Source: Brevibacterium sp. RIT 803
GTDB lineage: Bacteria; Actinomycetota; Actinomycetes; Actinomycetales; Brevibacteriaceae
Reading direction: 5' to 3'
DNA length: 64,000 bases
Assembly: GCF_016892625.1 (NCBI RefSeq)
Contig: NZ_JAFEMW010000001.1
Span: forward strand, 1,054,001-1,118,000
The notes beneath the pieces are model-generated. The model did no database searches and was not told the origin of the DNA. It worked only from the letters and a program-made list of their open reading frames with translations. The position numbers and the translations under genes are program-made. Below are positions 25,458-34,221 of the stretch, piece by piece. Every line of letters begins with the position of its first letter. The stretch's first letter is position 1.

Positions 25458-26726
25458 GTGCCTGAAACCTCAGCACCGCAGATCCACGCGGTCCACAGTG
25501 CCGATCACGACGCGATCGCAGGACTTCCGTGGCATCTTCCCCTCGGTGAGTGGCCCCAGGATTTCCTCGGTGGTCTGCCCCGCGGCATCTCCCGCCATGT
25601 GGTGCGCTTCGTCGAGATCGGTGATGAGGTCCTCGCCATCAAGGAGACCGACGACCGTCGGGCCCTGCGCGAATTCGACATCCTCGGCGTGCTCGGAAAC
25701 CTCGCCGTACCCACGGTCGAACCGCGCGCCTATGTCACCAACCGATCCACCGCCTCGGCGACGGAGCTGCCTGGGGCACTGCTGACCGCCTACCTCAACT
25801 TCTCACTGCCCTACCGTGCTCTGTTCTCCCGGTCGCTGGCCGCGGACGCAGCCGACCGCCTCGTCGACGCACTCGCGGTCCTGCTCGCCCGGCTTCACCT
25901 GGTCGGCTTCTACTGGGGCGACGTCTCCCTGTCGAACACCCTGTTCCGGCGCGATGCCGACGCCTACGCGGCCTATGTCGTCGATGCGGAGACCGGTGAG
26001 CTCCACGATCAGCTCTCCGACGGTCAGCGGCAGATGGATCTGCGCATCGCGCGCACGAACATCGCCGGTGACTTCCTCGATCTGCAGGCCGCAGGCCTCA
26101 TCGAATCGACGGTCGACCCGATGGCCGCCGGCGAGCGTCTCTTCGAGGCCTACAACGGGCTGTGGCGGGAGCTGACTCGGGTCGAAGAGTTCTCCGTCAA
26201 CGAGCGCTGGCGCATCGACGAGCGCATCCGCCGCCTCAACGACTTGGGCTTCGACCTGGGCGAGTTGACCGTGACCACCGACCTCGACGGCGTCAGCCTG
26301 CTGGTCGAACCGAAGGTCGTCGAGCCCAACCACCATTCCCGCAGACTCCTGCGACTGACATGCATCGGTGCCAACGAGAACCAGGCGCGGACCATGCTCA
26401 ACGACCTCGACTCCCACCGCAGCGCACCCGGCTTCACCGGCGGAGCACACGGCTCGGGCGAGCAGCCCGTCGAACTCGACGAGGACCAGGCCGCGCGGCT
26501 GTGGCTCGACGAGGTCTACAAGCCCCTCATCTCCGCCATCCCTGAGAACCTCACCCATAAACTCGAACCTGGCCAGATCTTCTATGAGTTCATCGAGCAC
26601 CGGCGCGTCATGTCCCGGGCCAGGCAGCGCGACATCCCCACGATGGAGGCCATCGCCTATTTCATCGTCGACTACCTCTCGAACCTCCCCGACGAAGCGC
26701 TCTACGTCGACAGCCAGAAGTTCTGA
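25458..26726 (+). CDS. DUF4032 protein with a protein-kinase-like fold
   Basis: A 422-residue protein of the actinobacterial DUF4032 family. Kinase-like landmarks are visible: LAIKETDDRRALREFDIL supplies a Lys and a helix-C Glu, the segment FYWGDVSLSNTLF matches the GDxxxxN catalytic loop, and VVDAET gives a metal-binding Asp. The C-terminal 180 residues, including the extended EPKVVEPNHHSRRLL region, are family-specific. The start is a GTG three bases after the ATPase stop, so the two are co-translated. The function is not established; a kinase regulating transport or sugar metabolism with the ATPase is a reasonable guess. Confidence 0.75.
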   Translation: MPETSAPQIHAVHSADHDAIAGLPWHLPLGEWPQDFLGGLPRGISRHVVRFVEIGDEVLAIKETDDRRALREFDILGVLGNLAVPTVEPRAYVTNRSTASATELPGALLTAYLNFSLPYRALFSRSLAADAADRLVDALAVLLARLHLVGFYWGDVSLSNTLFRRDADAYAAYVVDAETGELHDQLSDGQRQMDLRIARTNIAGDFLDLQAAGLIESTVDPMAAGERLFEAYNGLWRELTRVEEFSVNERWRIDERIRRLNDLGFDLGELTVTTDLDGVSLLVEPKVVEPNHHSRRLLRLTCIGANENQARTMLNDLDSHRSAPGFTGGAHGSGEQPVELDEDQAARLWLDEVYKPLISAIPENLTHKLEPGQIFYEFIEHRRVMSRARQRDIPTMEAIAYFIVDYLSNLPDEALYVDSQKF

Positions 26727-26743
26727 GAACGTTAGCGCTGGGA

Positions 26744-26758
26744 TTCCACCAAGTGGAA
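26744..26758. promoter_or_regulatory. Operator-like palindrome upstream of the SDR gene
   Basis: Perfect TTCCAC-CAA-GTGGAA dyad in the gap between the DUF4032 stop and the SDR start. It looks like a site for an IclR- or GntR-type regulator; the protein is not identified. Confidence 0.4.
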
Positions 26759-26849
26759 CGTGGACCCGAGCACCACCTCGGCGGGCATATGTTTGAGGAC
26801 TATGAGGCGATCCCCGCCTGAACTGCCAGTGCTACGCAAAGGACCTTCG

Positions 26850-27761
26850 ATGTCGCAAGTCCCGCAGAACTCATCACCCTCGACGCAGAATTGTGTGCCG
26901 ACGAATGAGAACAACCCTTCGATCCCCTCCCTCTTCGACCTCAGCGGCCGCACCGCCGTCGTCGTCGGAGCCGGTTCCGGACTGGGCCAGGCCAGCGCGA
27001 TCGGCCTCGCCGATGCCGGTGCCCACGTCGTCGTCGCCGACCTCAACCTCGATGGTGCCGAGGAGACCGTGCGGATCATCACCGAACGCCAAGGCGATCC
27101 GGGCGGCACAGGAAGCACGGGCGGCACAGGCAAGGGCGGACACAGCGCGGCCTCGTCGCCGGGGGCCGAGGCCGCACGCGTGGACATCACCGATACCGAA
27201 TCGGTCAATGCCCTAGTCGCGGCCCACCCGGAGGCCCAGGTTCTCGTCATCACCCCTGGTGCGAACGTGCGCAAGCGGCTGTTGTCGACGACCGACGAGG
27301 AATTCGACCGGGTCATCGACATCAATCTCAAAGGCACCTATCGCCTGATGCGCGGATTCGGCGTCGAAATGGCTGAGCGCGGCCGCGGTTCGATCGTCAC
27401 CTACTCATCATTCCGGGCTCTGGCGATCGAACCTGGCCAGGGCATCTACGCCGCGGCCAAGGCCGGTGTCGTCCAGTTGACGAAGACCCTGGCCAGTGAG
27501 CTGGGGCCACAGGGCGTGCGCGTCAACGCGATCCTGCCCGGTCCCTTCGACACTCCGCTGACGCAGCAGATCAAGGCCGATGATGAGTGGTGGACCGCCT
27601 ATGCGGAGAAGACCGCGCTGGGCCGCTGGGGGCACCTCCACGAGATCGCCGGACCCGTGCTGTTCCTCGCCTCCGACGCCTCGACGTATGTCACCGGACA
27701 CTCGCAGCTCGTCGACGGTGGCTGGATGGCCCAGGACGGTCGCTTCTCCCCTCGCCTGTAA
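26850..27761 (+). CDS. SDR-family NAD(P)-dependent oxidoreductase
   Basis: A 303-residue classical short-chain dehydrogenase with the cofactor motif VVGAGSGLGQAS, the structural DINLKGTYRLM, and the catalytic Ser and YAAAKAG (YxxxK). The C-terminal VDGGWMAQDG is typical of sugar or polyol dehydrogenases. A 28-residue Gly/Ser/Thr-rich insertion (GDPGGTGSTGGTGKGG onward) interrupts the fold after strand 3. The ATG at 26850 has AAAGGA seven bases upstream; earlier starts would read through the palindrome at 26744. The substrate is unknown. Confidence 0.8.
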   Translation: MSQVPQNSSPSTQNCVPTNENNPSIPSLFDLSGRTAVVVGAGSGLGQASAIGLADAGAHVVVADLNLDGAEETVRIITERQGDPGGTGSTGGTGKGGHSAASSPGAEAARVDITDTESVNALVAAHPEAQVLVITPGANVRKRLLSTTDEEFDRVIDINLKGTYRLMRGFGVEMAERGRGSIVTYSSFRALAIEPGQGIYAAAKAGVVQLTKTLASELGPQGVRVNAILPGPFDTPLTQQIKADDEWWTAYAEKTALGRWGHLHEIAGPVLFLASDASTYVTGHSQLVDGGWMAQDGRFSPRL

Positions 27762-27891
27762 GGCTCCGATGTAGGTCTCCGCTGCTGCTCTCGGGCAGGT
27801 GCTGTCGCGTGCGGCGGTCGGGCGCTGTCGCGTGCGGTCGCAGCACGGAGGCACGTGCGACCGTGGTGGGTGCACGTGCAAGAATATTCGC

Positions 27892-29382
27892 ATGACCGTT
27901 CGAGACAACCCCACCTCCCCGACAGCGACCGATCGACCCCGGCTGGCCAATCAACTGGTCCGTCGCAAGTCGATCAGCAGCATGGTCGAGGACTCCCAGG
28001 ATGCGTCCACCGGCGGTCTGCGCAGAACCTTCGGCGTCTTCCAACTGACGATGATCAGCGTCGGCGCCACCTTGGGCACGGGCATTCTCGTCATCCTCGG
28101 CGAGGCCGTGCCTATCGCCGGGCCTGCCGTCTGGTTGGCCTTCATCCTGGCCGGAATCACCGCCCTGCTCTCCGCCGTCAGCTATGCGGAGATGGCGGGC
28201 ATGGTCCCTGTGTCGGGATCGAGCTATTCGTATTCCTATGCGACCCTCGGCGAGGGCGTGGCGTGGATCTGCGGTTGGTGTCTCGTCCTCGAGTACGCGG
28301 TGTCCGTGGCTGCGGTGGCTGTAGGGGCCGCCGACTACGTCAATGAGACGCTGCGGATCTTCGGAATGTCGCTGCCGCCGTCACTGTCGGCCGGCCCCGA
28401 TGGTGAAGGCGGAGTCATCAACCTCTCGGCCCTCATCGTCGTCCTCCTCGCCACGGTGCTGCTCATGCGCGGGGCCAAGGAATCAGGCATCGTCAACACG
28501 ATCATCGTGTTCGTCAAGCTCGGCATCCTCGTCTTCTTCGCCATCGTCGCGTTCACCGCGTTCAAGGCCGGCAACTTCGCACCGATGCTGCCCATGGGCG
28601 CCGCCGGAGTCACCGCCGCGGCCTCGAGTGTGTTCTTCTCCTACATCGGCTTCGACGCAGCCTCGACCGCCGGCGAGGAGGCGAAGAACCCCAAGCGGGA
28701 CCTGCCCCGGGCGATCATCCTCTCCATGGTGATTGTCACCACCATGTACGTGCTCGTCGCCGTGGCCGCGATCGGTGCCCGGGAATGGCAGTGGTTCGGT
28801 CTCGATTCGACCACGGCTCCCCTGGTCCAGATCGTCCACGAGCTCACGCAGTCCAATCTCGCGGTCTTCATCTTCGCCATCTCCGCGGTGCTCGCGATCC
28901 TCTCGGTCGTCATCACCGTCCTCTACGGACAATCACGCATCCTGCTCACGATGTCGCGCGACGGTATGGTTCCGAAGGTCTTCGGCATCGTCTCACCCCG
29001 GACCGGCACTCCCCTGGTGGGAACCCTGGTCACCGGCGTGCTCGTGGCGATCACCGCGGCACTGATCCCACTCGGCGAACTCGCGAATGCCACGAGCATC
29101 GGCACCCTGTTCGCCTTCTGCCTCGTCAACATCGCGGTCATCTATCTGCGCGTCAGACGCCCGGACCTGCCACGCTCATTCACGGTGCCCTTCGGCCCGA
29201 CGATTCCCATCCTCGGGTCCCTGGCGTGCGCCTTCCTCATGATCAACCTCGGCGGGACCACCTGGCTCGTCTTCGGCCTGTGGATGCTCGTCGGCTTCGT
29301 CGTCTACCTCACCTACAGCCGCCGCCACTCCCGCGTCGGTGCCCTCAGCAACAGCGACTACCGCGCCAGCATGGACGCCTGA
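27892..29382 (+). CDS. APC-superfamily amino acid permease
   Basis: A 496-residue permease with about twelve helices. The first-helix motif is ISVGATLGTGILVILGE; the central conserved block is FFSYIGFDAASTAGEEAKNPKRDLPRAI, typical of the cationic-amino-acid-transporter branch (YfnA/CAT-like). A short polar cytoplasmic N-terminus precedes helix 1. The chosen ATG skips a 31-residue region encoded by repeated intergenic DNA. Substrate specificity is not readable. A long perfect palindrome follows its stop. Confidence 0.85.
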   Translation: MTVRDNPTSPTATDRPRLANQLVRRKSISSMVEDSQDASTGGLRRTFGVFQLTMISVGATLGTGILVILGEAVPIAGPAVWLAFILAGITALLSAVSYAEMAGMVPVSGSSYSYSYATLGEGVAWICGWCLVLEYAVSVAAVAVGAADYVNETLRIFGMSLPPSLSAGPDGEGGVINLSALIVVLLATVLLMRGAKESGIVNTIIVFVKLGILVFFAIVAFTAFKAGNFAPMLPMGAAGVTAAASSVFFSYIGFDAASTAGEEAKNPKRDLPRAIILSMVIVTTMYVLVAVAAIGAREWQWFGLDSTTAPLVQIVHELTQSNLAVFIFAISAVLAILSVVITVLYGQSRILLTMSRDGMVPKVFGIVSPRTGTPLVGTLVTGVLVAITAALIPLGELANATSIGTLFAFCLVNIAVIYLRVRRPDLPRSFTVPFGPTIPILGSLACAFLMINLGGTTWLVFGLWMLVGFVVYLTYSRRHSRVGALSNSDYRASMDA

Positions 29383-29396
29383 GCGCCGATACGGTT

Positions 29397-29468
29397 CGCT
29401 CAACCTCCCCGACGTCACAAAACCTCCCCGGCGCCGGGCGTTATTAGTGACGTCGGGGAGGTTGAGCG
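29397..29468. repeat. 22-base perfect inverted repeat between convergent genes
   Basis: Arms 29397-29418 and 29447-29468 are exact reverse complements; the 28-base loop contains a nested palindrome CCCGGCGCCGGG. The element sits between the convergent permease and rlmB genes. It could be a bidirectional terminator, although neither side has a T-tract, or a repeated extragenic palindrome. Confidence 0.85.
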
Positions 29469-29482
29469 CGGACTGATCGGCC

Positions 29483-30418
29483 TCAGCCGCGGCGGGTGCG
29501 GGCGACCTCGTAGAGGGAGACGGCTGCGGCGATTCCCGCGTTGAGGGACTCCGTGGTCGCAGCAATGGGGATCGAGACGATCTGATCGCACTTGTCGGCG
29601 ATGAGGCGAGAGATGCCCTTGCCCTCAGAGCCGACGACGATGCACACCGGGTCACGGCTGAAGGTCAGCTCCGGCAGCTCGACGTCTCCGTCCATGTCGA
29701 GCCCGACGACGAAGACGTTCTGCTTCTTGAGCTCGTCGATGGCACGCGCGAGGTTGACGACCTGGGCGACTTTGATGCGGGCCGCAGCACCGGCGGAGGT
29801 CTTCCATGCGGCTGCCGTCATTGAGGCGGCACGACGCTCGGGGATGATGACGCCGTGGCCGCCGAAGGCAGCCGCGGATCGCACGATGGCACCGAGGTTC
29901 CTGGGGTCGGTGATGCCGTCGAGAGCGACGAGGAGCGGAGCCTCCCCCTGGTCGGCTGCGACCTCGAGCAGGTCACGGGGCTCGGCGTAATCGTAGGGCG
30001 GGATCTGCAGGGCGATGCCCTGGTGGATCGCGTCGTCGGTGAGCCGGTCGAGGTCGGGCTTGCTCGCCTCGAGCATCGAGATGCCGCGCTTGGTGGCCAG
30101 GGTGATGGCCTCCCGGACACGGTCATCGGAGTCGATCCGGCCGGCGACGTACATCGCGGTTGCGGGTACGTCCTCGCGCAGGGCCTCAAGCACCGAGTTG
30201 CGCCCGGCGACCATGTTCGGACCGTTCTCCTTCTTGCGGCGTCTGGCCTGATTGGCGCTTGAGGCCTTCTTCGCCGCTGCCGTCTTGTGTGCCTTGTGAT
30301 AGACACGATCCTCGGCCTTGGGCGTGGGGCCGCGGCCCTGCAGGCTGCGCTTGTTCTTGCCGCCGGAGCCCTTGGTCGGGCCCTTCTTCGAGCCGGCGGC
30401 GCGTGGGTTGGAAGCCAT
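29483..30418 (-). CDS. rlmB: 23S rRNA (guanosine-2'-O)-methyltransferase RlmB-like
   Basis: A 311-residue SPOUT methyltransferase (TrmH/RlmB family). The C-terminal knot motifs are ALDGITDPRNLGAIVRSA, CIVVGSEGKGISRL and IPIAATTESLNAGIAAAV; an L30e-like substrate domain lies before them (VAGRNSVLEAL). The first 75 residues are a Lys/Arg/Ala-rich extension usual in actinobacteria. AAGGA sits six bases before the ATG. It follows cysS on the same strand after 78 bases, the conserved actinobacterial arrangement. Confidence 0.9.
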   Translation of the reverse strand: MASNPRAAGSKKGPTKGSGGKNKRSLQGRGPTPKAEDRVYHKAHKTAAAKKASSANQARRRKKENGPNMVAGRNSVLEALREDVPATAMYVAGRIDSDDRVREAITLATKRGISMLEASKPDLDRLTDDAIHQGIALQIPPYDYAEPRDLLEVAADQGEAPLLVALDGITDPRNLGAIVRSAAAFGGHGVIIPERRAASMTAAAWKTSAGAAARIKVAQVVNLARAIDELKKQNVFVVGLDMDGDVELPELTFSRDPVCIVVGSEGKGISRLIADKCDQIVSIPIAATTESLNAGIAAAVSLYEVARTRRG

Positions 30419-30496
30419 GTGAATCCTTAAGAGTCGTAAGTGGTCACGAACCGGAGTCCGTCACCGGGAGAGATTTTCCGAGCAGAGAGTCGTGGG

Positions 30497-31948
30497 TCAG
30501 CTGTCCTTGACGTGGTAGCGGTAACCGTCGGCTGTGTCCTCGATGACGATTCCGGCGGATGCCAGATTGTCGCGGATCGCATCGGCGGTGGCGAAGTCCT
30601 TCTCCGCCTTTGCCGCGGCCCTTTGTGCGGCGAGGCCATCGACGAGGGAATCCAGCGCCGATTCCACCGTCGCATTCGTTCCTGAGCCGGCCCACGCCTC
30701 GGCGCTGGGATTGACTCCCAGGATATCGAGCATCAGCTCCACCTCGGCGACGATCTGCGTGAGAGTGTTCCGGTCCTGGCCGGAATCGAGGAGCTTCGCA
30801 CCCTCGGTGACCTTCGCGAAGACCACGGACAGTGCACGGGGCACGCCGAGGTCGTCGTCGAGTGCCGCTGCGAACTCCGTGGGTACGTCGACGCTGCGAC
30901 CGCGGTAGGAGTCGCTGACATCGGGCAGTGCGGGTGCGCCGTCTCCGAGCGTCTGCCGGGCCCGCTGGAGGAAATTCGCCAGGCGGTCCAGCGAGGCCGT
31001 CTGCCGGTCCATGGCCTCGGGTGAGAACTCGAGGATCGACCGGTAGCTGGCACCGGTGAGGAAGAAGCGCACGGCCAGCGGGCTGTAGCGGTGGAAGAGT
31101 TCGGAGGCGAAGACCGAGTTGCCGAGCGACTTCGACATCTTGTCCCCGCCCACATTGAGCAGGCCCGAATGCATCCAGATATTGGCGAACCGGTCACCGG
31201 CCGCGCGTGACTGGGCCAGCTCGTTCTCATGATGAGGGAAGCGCAGGTCAAGCCCGCCCCCGTGGATGTCGAAATTCTCGCCGAGGTACTTCGTCGACAT
31301 GGCCGAGCACTCGATGTGCCAGCCCGGTCGGCCCCGACCCCAGGGAGCCGGCCACGAGGCGGTGCCGGGCTCACCGGGCTTGTGCGCCTTCCACAGCGCG
31401 AAGTCCCGGGCATCCTTCTTGCCCCGCAAGTCCGCATCGTTCGCAGGCTCCATGTCCTCGAGGCGCTGGTTGGTCAGTTCCCCATAGTCCGCCCACGAGG
31501 CGGCCGCGAAGTAGACATCGCCGCTGTCATCGAGTGCCGGGTAGGCATACCCCGCTGTGATGAGTCGATCGATGAGCTCGATCATCTCGGTGATATGTCC
31601 GGTGGCGCGGGGTTCGTAGCTGGGCGGCAGCACATCGAGGGCGGCATAGGCCTGAGTGAAGGCCCGCTCGTACTTGAAGGCGTGGGCGAACCAGGGTCGA
31701 CCCTCCTCGACGGACTTCGACAGGATCTTGTCGTCGATGTCCGTGACATTGCGGACTAAGGTGACGCTGTAGCCGCGATACATCAGCCAACGACGAAGCT
31801 GGTCGAAGACCGAGGCCGAGCGCAGGTGGCCGATATGGGGCTCGCCCTGCACCGTGGCACCACAGACGTAGATGCCCACATGCCCGGCATTGACGGGGCG
31901 CAGTTCGTCGGTGGTGCGGCTGGCGGTGTTGTACAGAGCGATAGTCAC
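30497..31948 (-). CDS. cysS: Cysteinyl-tRNA synthetase
   Basis: A 483-residue class I synthetase. The zinc-site Cys is in YVCGATVQGEPHIGHLRS, which also holds the HIGH motif; WHIECSAMS supplies further zinc ligands; KMSKSLGN is the KMSKS loop. The start is given as the GTG at 31948: a TAGACT -10 box lies seven bases upstream of it, whereas the GTG at 31954 would follow that box by only one base. It is the first gene of cysS-rlmB. Confidence 0.9.
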   Translation of the reverse strand: MTIALYNTASRTTDELRPVNAGHVGIYVCGATVQGEPHIGHLRSASVFDQLRRWLMYRGYSVTLVRNVTDIDDKILSKSVEEGRPWFAHAFKYERAFTQAYAALDVLPPSYEPRATGHITEMIELIDRLITAGYAYPALDDSGDVYFAAASWADYGELTNQRLEDMEPANDADLRGKKDARDFALWKAHKPGEPGTASWPAPWGRGRPGWHIECSAMSTKYLGENFDIHGGGLDLRFPHHENELAQSRAAGDRFANIWMHSGLLNVGGDKMSKSLGNSVFASELFHRYSPLAVRFFLTGASYRSILEFSPEAMDRQTASLDRLANFLQRARQTLGDGAPALPDVSDSYRGRSVDVPTEFAAALDDDLGVPRALSVVFAKVTEGAKLLDSGQDRNTLTQIVAEVELMLDILGVNPSAEAWAGSGTNATVESALDSLVDGLAAQRAAAKAEKDFATADAIRDNLASAGIVIEDTADGYRYHVKDS

Positions 31949-32243
31949 GCACACAAGTCTACCGGGGACAAGCGTGATGCTGTTGGCTGCGCGGGCATCA
32001 TGACTCAGGGACGACTATGAGGTGTCCGACATTTGATACGAGAGTGTTACACAGCTCACGTGACTTGGGGCACGTTTCACAGTGGCCTCCCATTATGCTG
32101 GGGAGCAAGTCAACGCGACCGTGTCTGCTTCATCATGAGGAGACCCTCGTGGGCGGTACGCTCGCTTGCCGGCGACTACGTCACAGCAGACCGTCATACC
32201 GGCATCAGCCTCACAACAATGTGGTTGGACAGAAAGGAACACC

Positions 32244-33812
32244 GTGTCTTCCACCAAATCACCCCAGAGGGAGGTCTTCGCCACCCGCGGCGCGTTCATC
32301 TTCGCAGCCATCGGATCGGCAGTCGGCCTCGGCAATATCTGGCGCTTCCCGTACATCACGTACGACAACGGCGGCGGCGCCTTCATCATCCCCTACCTCG
32401 TCGCTCTTCTGACAGCCGGCATTCCGCTGCTGTTCTTCGACTACGCAATGGGCCACCGGTCCCGCGGCTCAGCGCCGCTGGCGTTCCGGATGGCGTCGAA
32501 GGTCGCCGAGCCCATCGGCTGGTTCCAGACCGGTGTGGCCTTCTTCATCGGCATCTACTACGCAGCCATCATCGGCTGGGCCGGCTGCTACATGTTCTTC
32601 TCCCTCAACCAGGCCTGGGGCGATGACGCGACCGGCTTCTTCACCGAGACGTTCCTTCACGCCAGCGACCCGGGCATCTCGTTCGAGTTCGTCCCCGGCA
32701 TCCTGATTCCGATCATCCTCGTGTGGGTCGTCACGCTGGGAATCCTCCTGGCCGGCGTGCAGAACGGCATCGCGCGATTCTCGAAGATCTTCATCCCGCT
32801 GCTCGTCGTCCTGTTCCTCGCGCTCGTCGTCCGGGCCCTGTTCCTGCCGGGCGCCTTCGACGGCATCAACGCACTGTTCACCCCGGACTTCGCTGCGCTG
32901 ACAGATCCGGCAGTATGGATCGCGGCCTATGGACAGATCTTCTTCTCGCTGTCGATCGCCTTCGGCATCATGATCACCTACGCCTCTTACCTGAAGCGGA
33001 AGACGAACCTGACCGGTGCCGGCCTCGTCGTCGGCTTCTCGAACTCCGCGTTCGAGATCCTCGCGGGCATCGGCGTCTTCGCAGCCCTCGGCTTCATGGC
33101 CGCGGCACAGAGCACGCAGGTCTCCGAGGTCGCCGACAGCGGCATCGGACTCGCGTTCATGGCGTTCCCGACACTGATTTCGGAGATGCCGGGAGGCGCG
33201 CTGTTCGGCTTCGCCTTCTTCGCCTGCCTCGTGTTCGCCGGACTGACTTCGATCATCTCGATCGTGCAGGTCCCGATCCAGGCAGTGCGTGAGAAGTTCG
33301 GCCTCGGCGACAAGGCCTCGACCTTGCTCGTCGGCGGAATCATGGCGGTCATCTCGATCCTGCTCATGCCCACCGTCACCGGCCTCTACGTCCTCGACAC
33401 GATCGATGCCTGGGCCAACAACATCGGCATCGTCGGCGGTGCCGTCGTGGCGCTCATCTCCATCGGCTGGATCGCCCGCAGGCTTCCTGTCCTGCGAGAT
33501 CACCTCAACGCGATCTCGAGCTTCAAGGTGGGCTGGCTCTGGATGATCATCCTCGGCGGTCTCACGACCATCGTGCTCATCTACATGCTCATCACCCAGA
33601 TCATCACCTACTCGACCGAGGGCTACGAAGATTATCCAGTCGTCCTCACGGGCACCTTCGGCTGGGGCATGATCGGACTGCTCATCATCGCCTCGATCGT
33701 CCTGACCCTGATCAAATGGCCCCAGAAGACACTCGACGCGGCTGAAGCGGCCGTCGCCGATTCTGTGGCCGAAGAGAATCGTACAAACACCACTCACGGA
33801 GGAGCACACTGA
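32244..33812 (+). CDS. metP: Sodium-dependent methionine/alanine importer, large subunit (NSS family)
   Basis: A 522-residue neurotransmitter:sodium symporter family protein with about twelve helices. The helix-1 sodium and substrate site is IGSAVGLGNIWRFPYITY, and helix 6 carries FFSLSIAFGIMITYASYL. The GTG at 32244 follows AAGGAACACC; upstream frames extend through non-conserved sequence. It is coupled by TGATG to a 34-residue membrane peptide of the MetS type, the pairing known for MetPS of Corynebacterium glutamicum, which imports methionine and alanine. A 295-base upstream region holds no gene. Confidence 0.85.
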   Translation: MSSTKSPQREVFATRGAFIFAAIGSAVGLGNIWRFPYITYDNGGGAFIIPYLVALLTAGIPLLFFDYAMGHRSRGSAPLAFRMASKVAEPIGWFQTGVAFFIGIYYAAIIGWAGCYMFFSLNQAWGDDATGFFTETFLHASDPGISFEFVPGILIPIILVWVVTLGILLAGVQNGIARFSKIFIPLLVVLFLALVVRALFLPGAFDGINALFTPDFAALTDPAVWIAAYGQIFFSLSIAFGIMITYASYLKRKTNLTGAGLVVGFSNSAFEILAGIGVFAALGFMAAAQSTQVSEVADSGIGLAFMAFPTLISEMPGGALFGFAFFACLVFAGLTSIISIVQVPIQAVREKFGLGDKASTLLVGGIMAVISILLMPTVTGLYVLDTIDAWANNIGIVGGAVVALISIGWIARRLPVLRDHLNAISSFKVGWLWMIILGGLTTIVLIYMLITQIITYSTEGYEDYPVVLTGTFGWGMIGLLIIASIVLTLIKWPQKTLDAAEAAVADSVAEENRTNTTHGGAH

Positions 33813-33916
33813 TGGGTACTTCAGCAATCGTCATGATGGTCATCGCCATGGTCACCGTCTGGGGCGGCCTCATCGCCGCAATCATGCACCTGCGCAAGCA
33901 TCCGGACGGGGAGTGA
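33812..33916 (+). CDS. metS: MetS-type small subunit of the NSS importer
   Basis: A 34-residue single-helix protein, MGTSAIVMMVIAMVTVWG followed by GLIAAIMHLRKHPDGE. GGAGGAG precedes the ATG, which shares one base with the metP stop codon. The N-terminal Met/Ala/Val helix ending in a short basic tail (HLRKHPDG) matches small subunits of methionine/alanine importers, where MetS is needed for activity of MetP. It is too short for default gene finders. Confidence 0.8.
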   Translation: MGTSAIVMMVIAMVTVWGGLIAAIMHLRKHPDGE

Positions 33917-34221
33917 TCACCACCGACAGATGGTGACCTCACACCCGAGATCTGTTCCGACGAAGGCGGTTCGACACCTGGCAACAGGCGGCGAACCGCC
34001 TTCGTCGGTTCGTCGCTCGTCTCGTCGCTCGTCTCGCTGCTCGAACCGACCGACTGCAGGCCTCTCGTATGGCCCGACTTCGGACCTGAATTCTCATTCG
34101 GCGGGCGCACTGGTCGTGAGCGCCATGCCTGGTTAGGGTGGGGGCTGTACGAACTTTTCGATGGGCGCATATGGCCTTTGCCAATGCACAGAGCACAACG
34201 CCCAGAGCACTAGGAGACGCA
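33917..34221. terminator. Intergenic region with strong hairpin after metPS
   Basis: No gene is supported in this gap. A perfect 17-base inverted repeat (33957-33973 with 33992-34008, loop 18 bases) probably terminates metPS transcription; no T-tract follows. It is followed by a tandem repeat of CGTCGCTCGTCT-like units (about 34009-34043). Near the end, two related GCACAGAGCAC/GCCCAGAGCAC segments precede the ribosome site TAGGAG of the next gene. Confidence 0.6.

Noticed and set aside
29397..29468. Insertion sequence end or transposon terminal repeat
   Set aside because: No transposase or target duplication is visible; both arms lie within one short gap.
32469..33827. 452-residue antisense frame opposite metP
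   Set aside because: It is rich in Asp/Glu/Arg/Gly, has no recognisable domain and mirrors the codon pattern of the membrane protein on the other strand; typical high-GC shadow.
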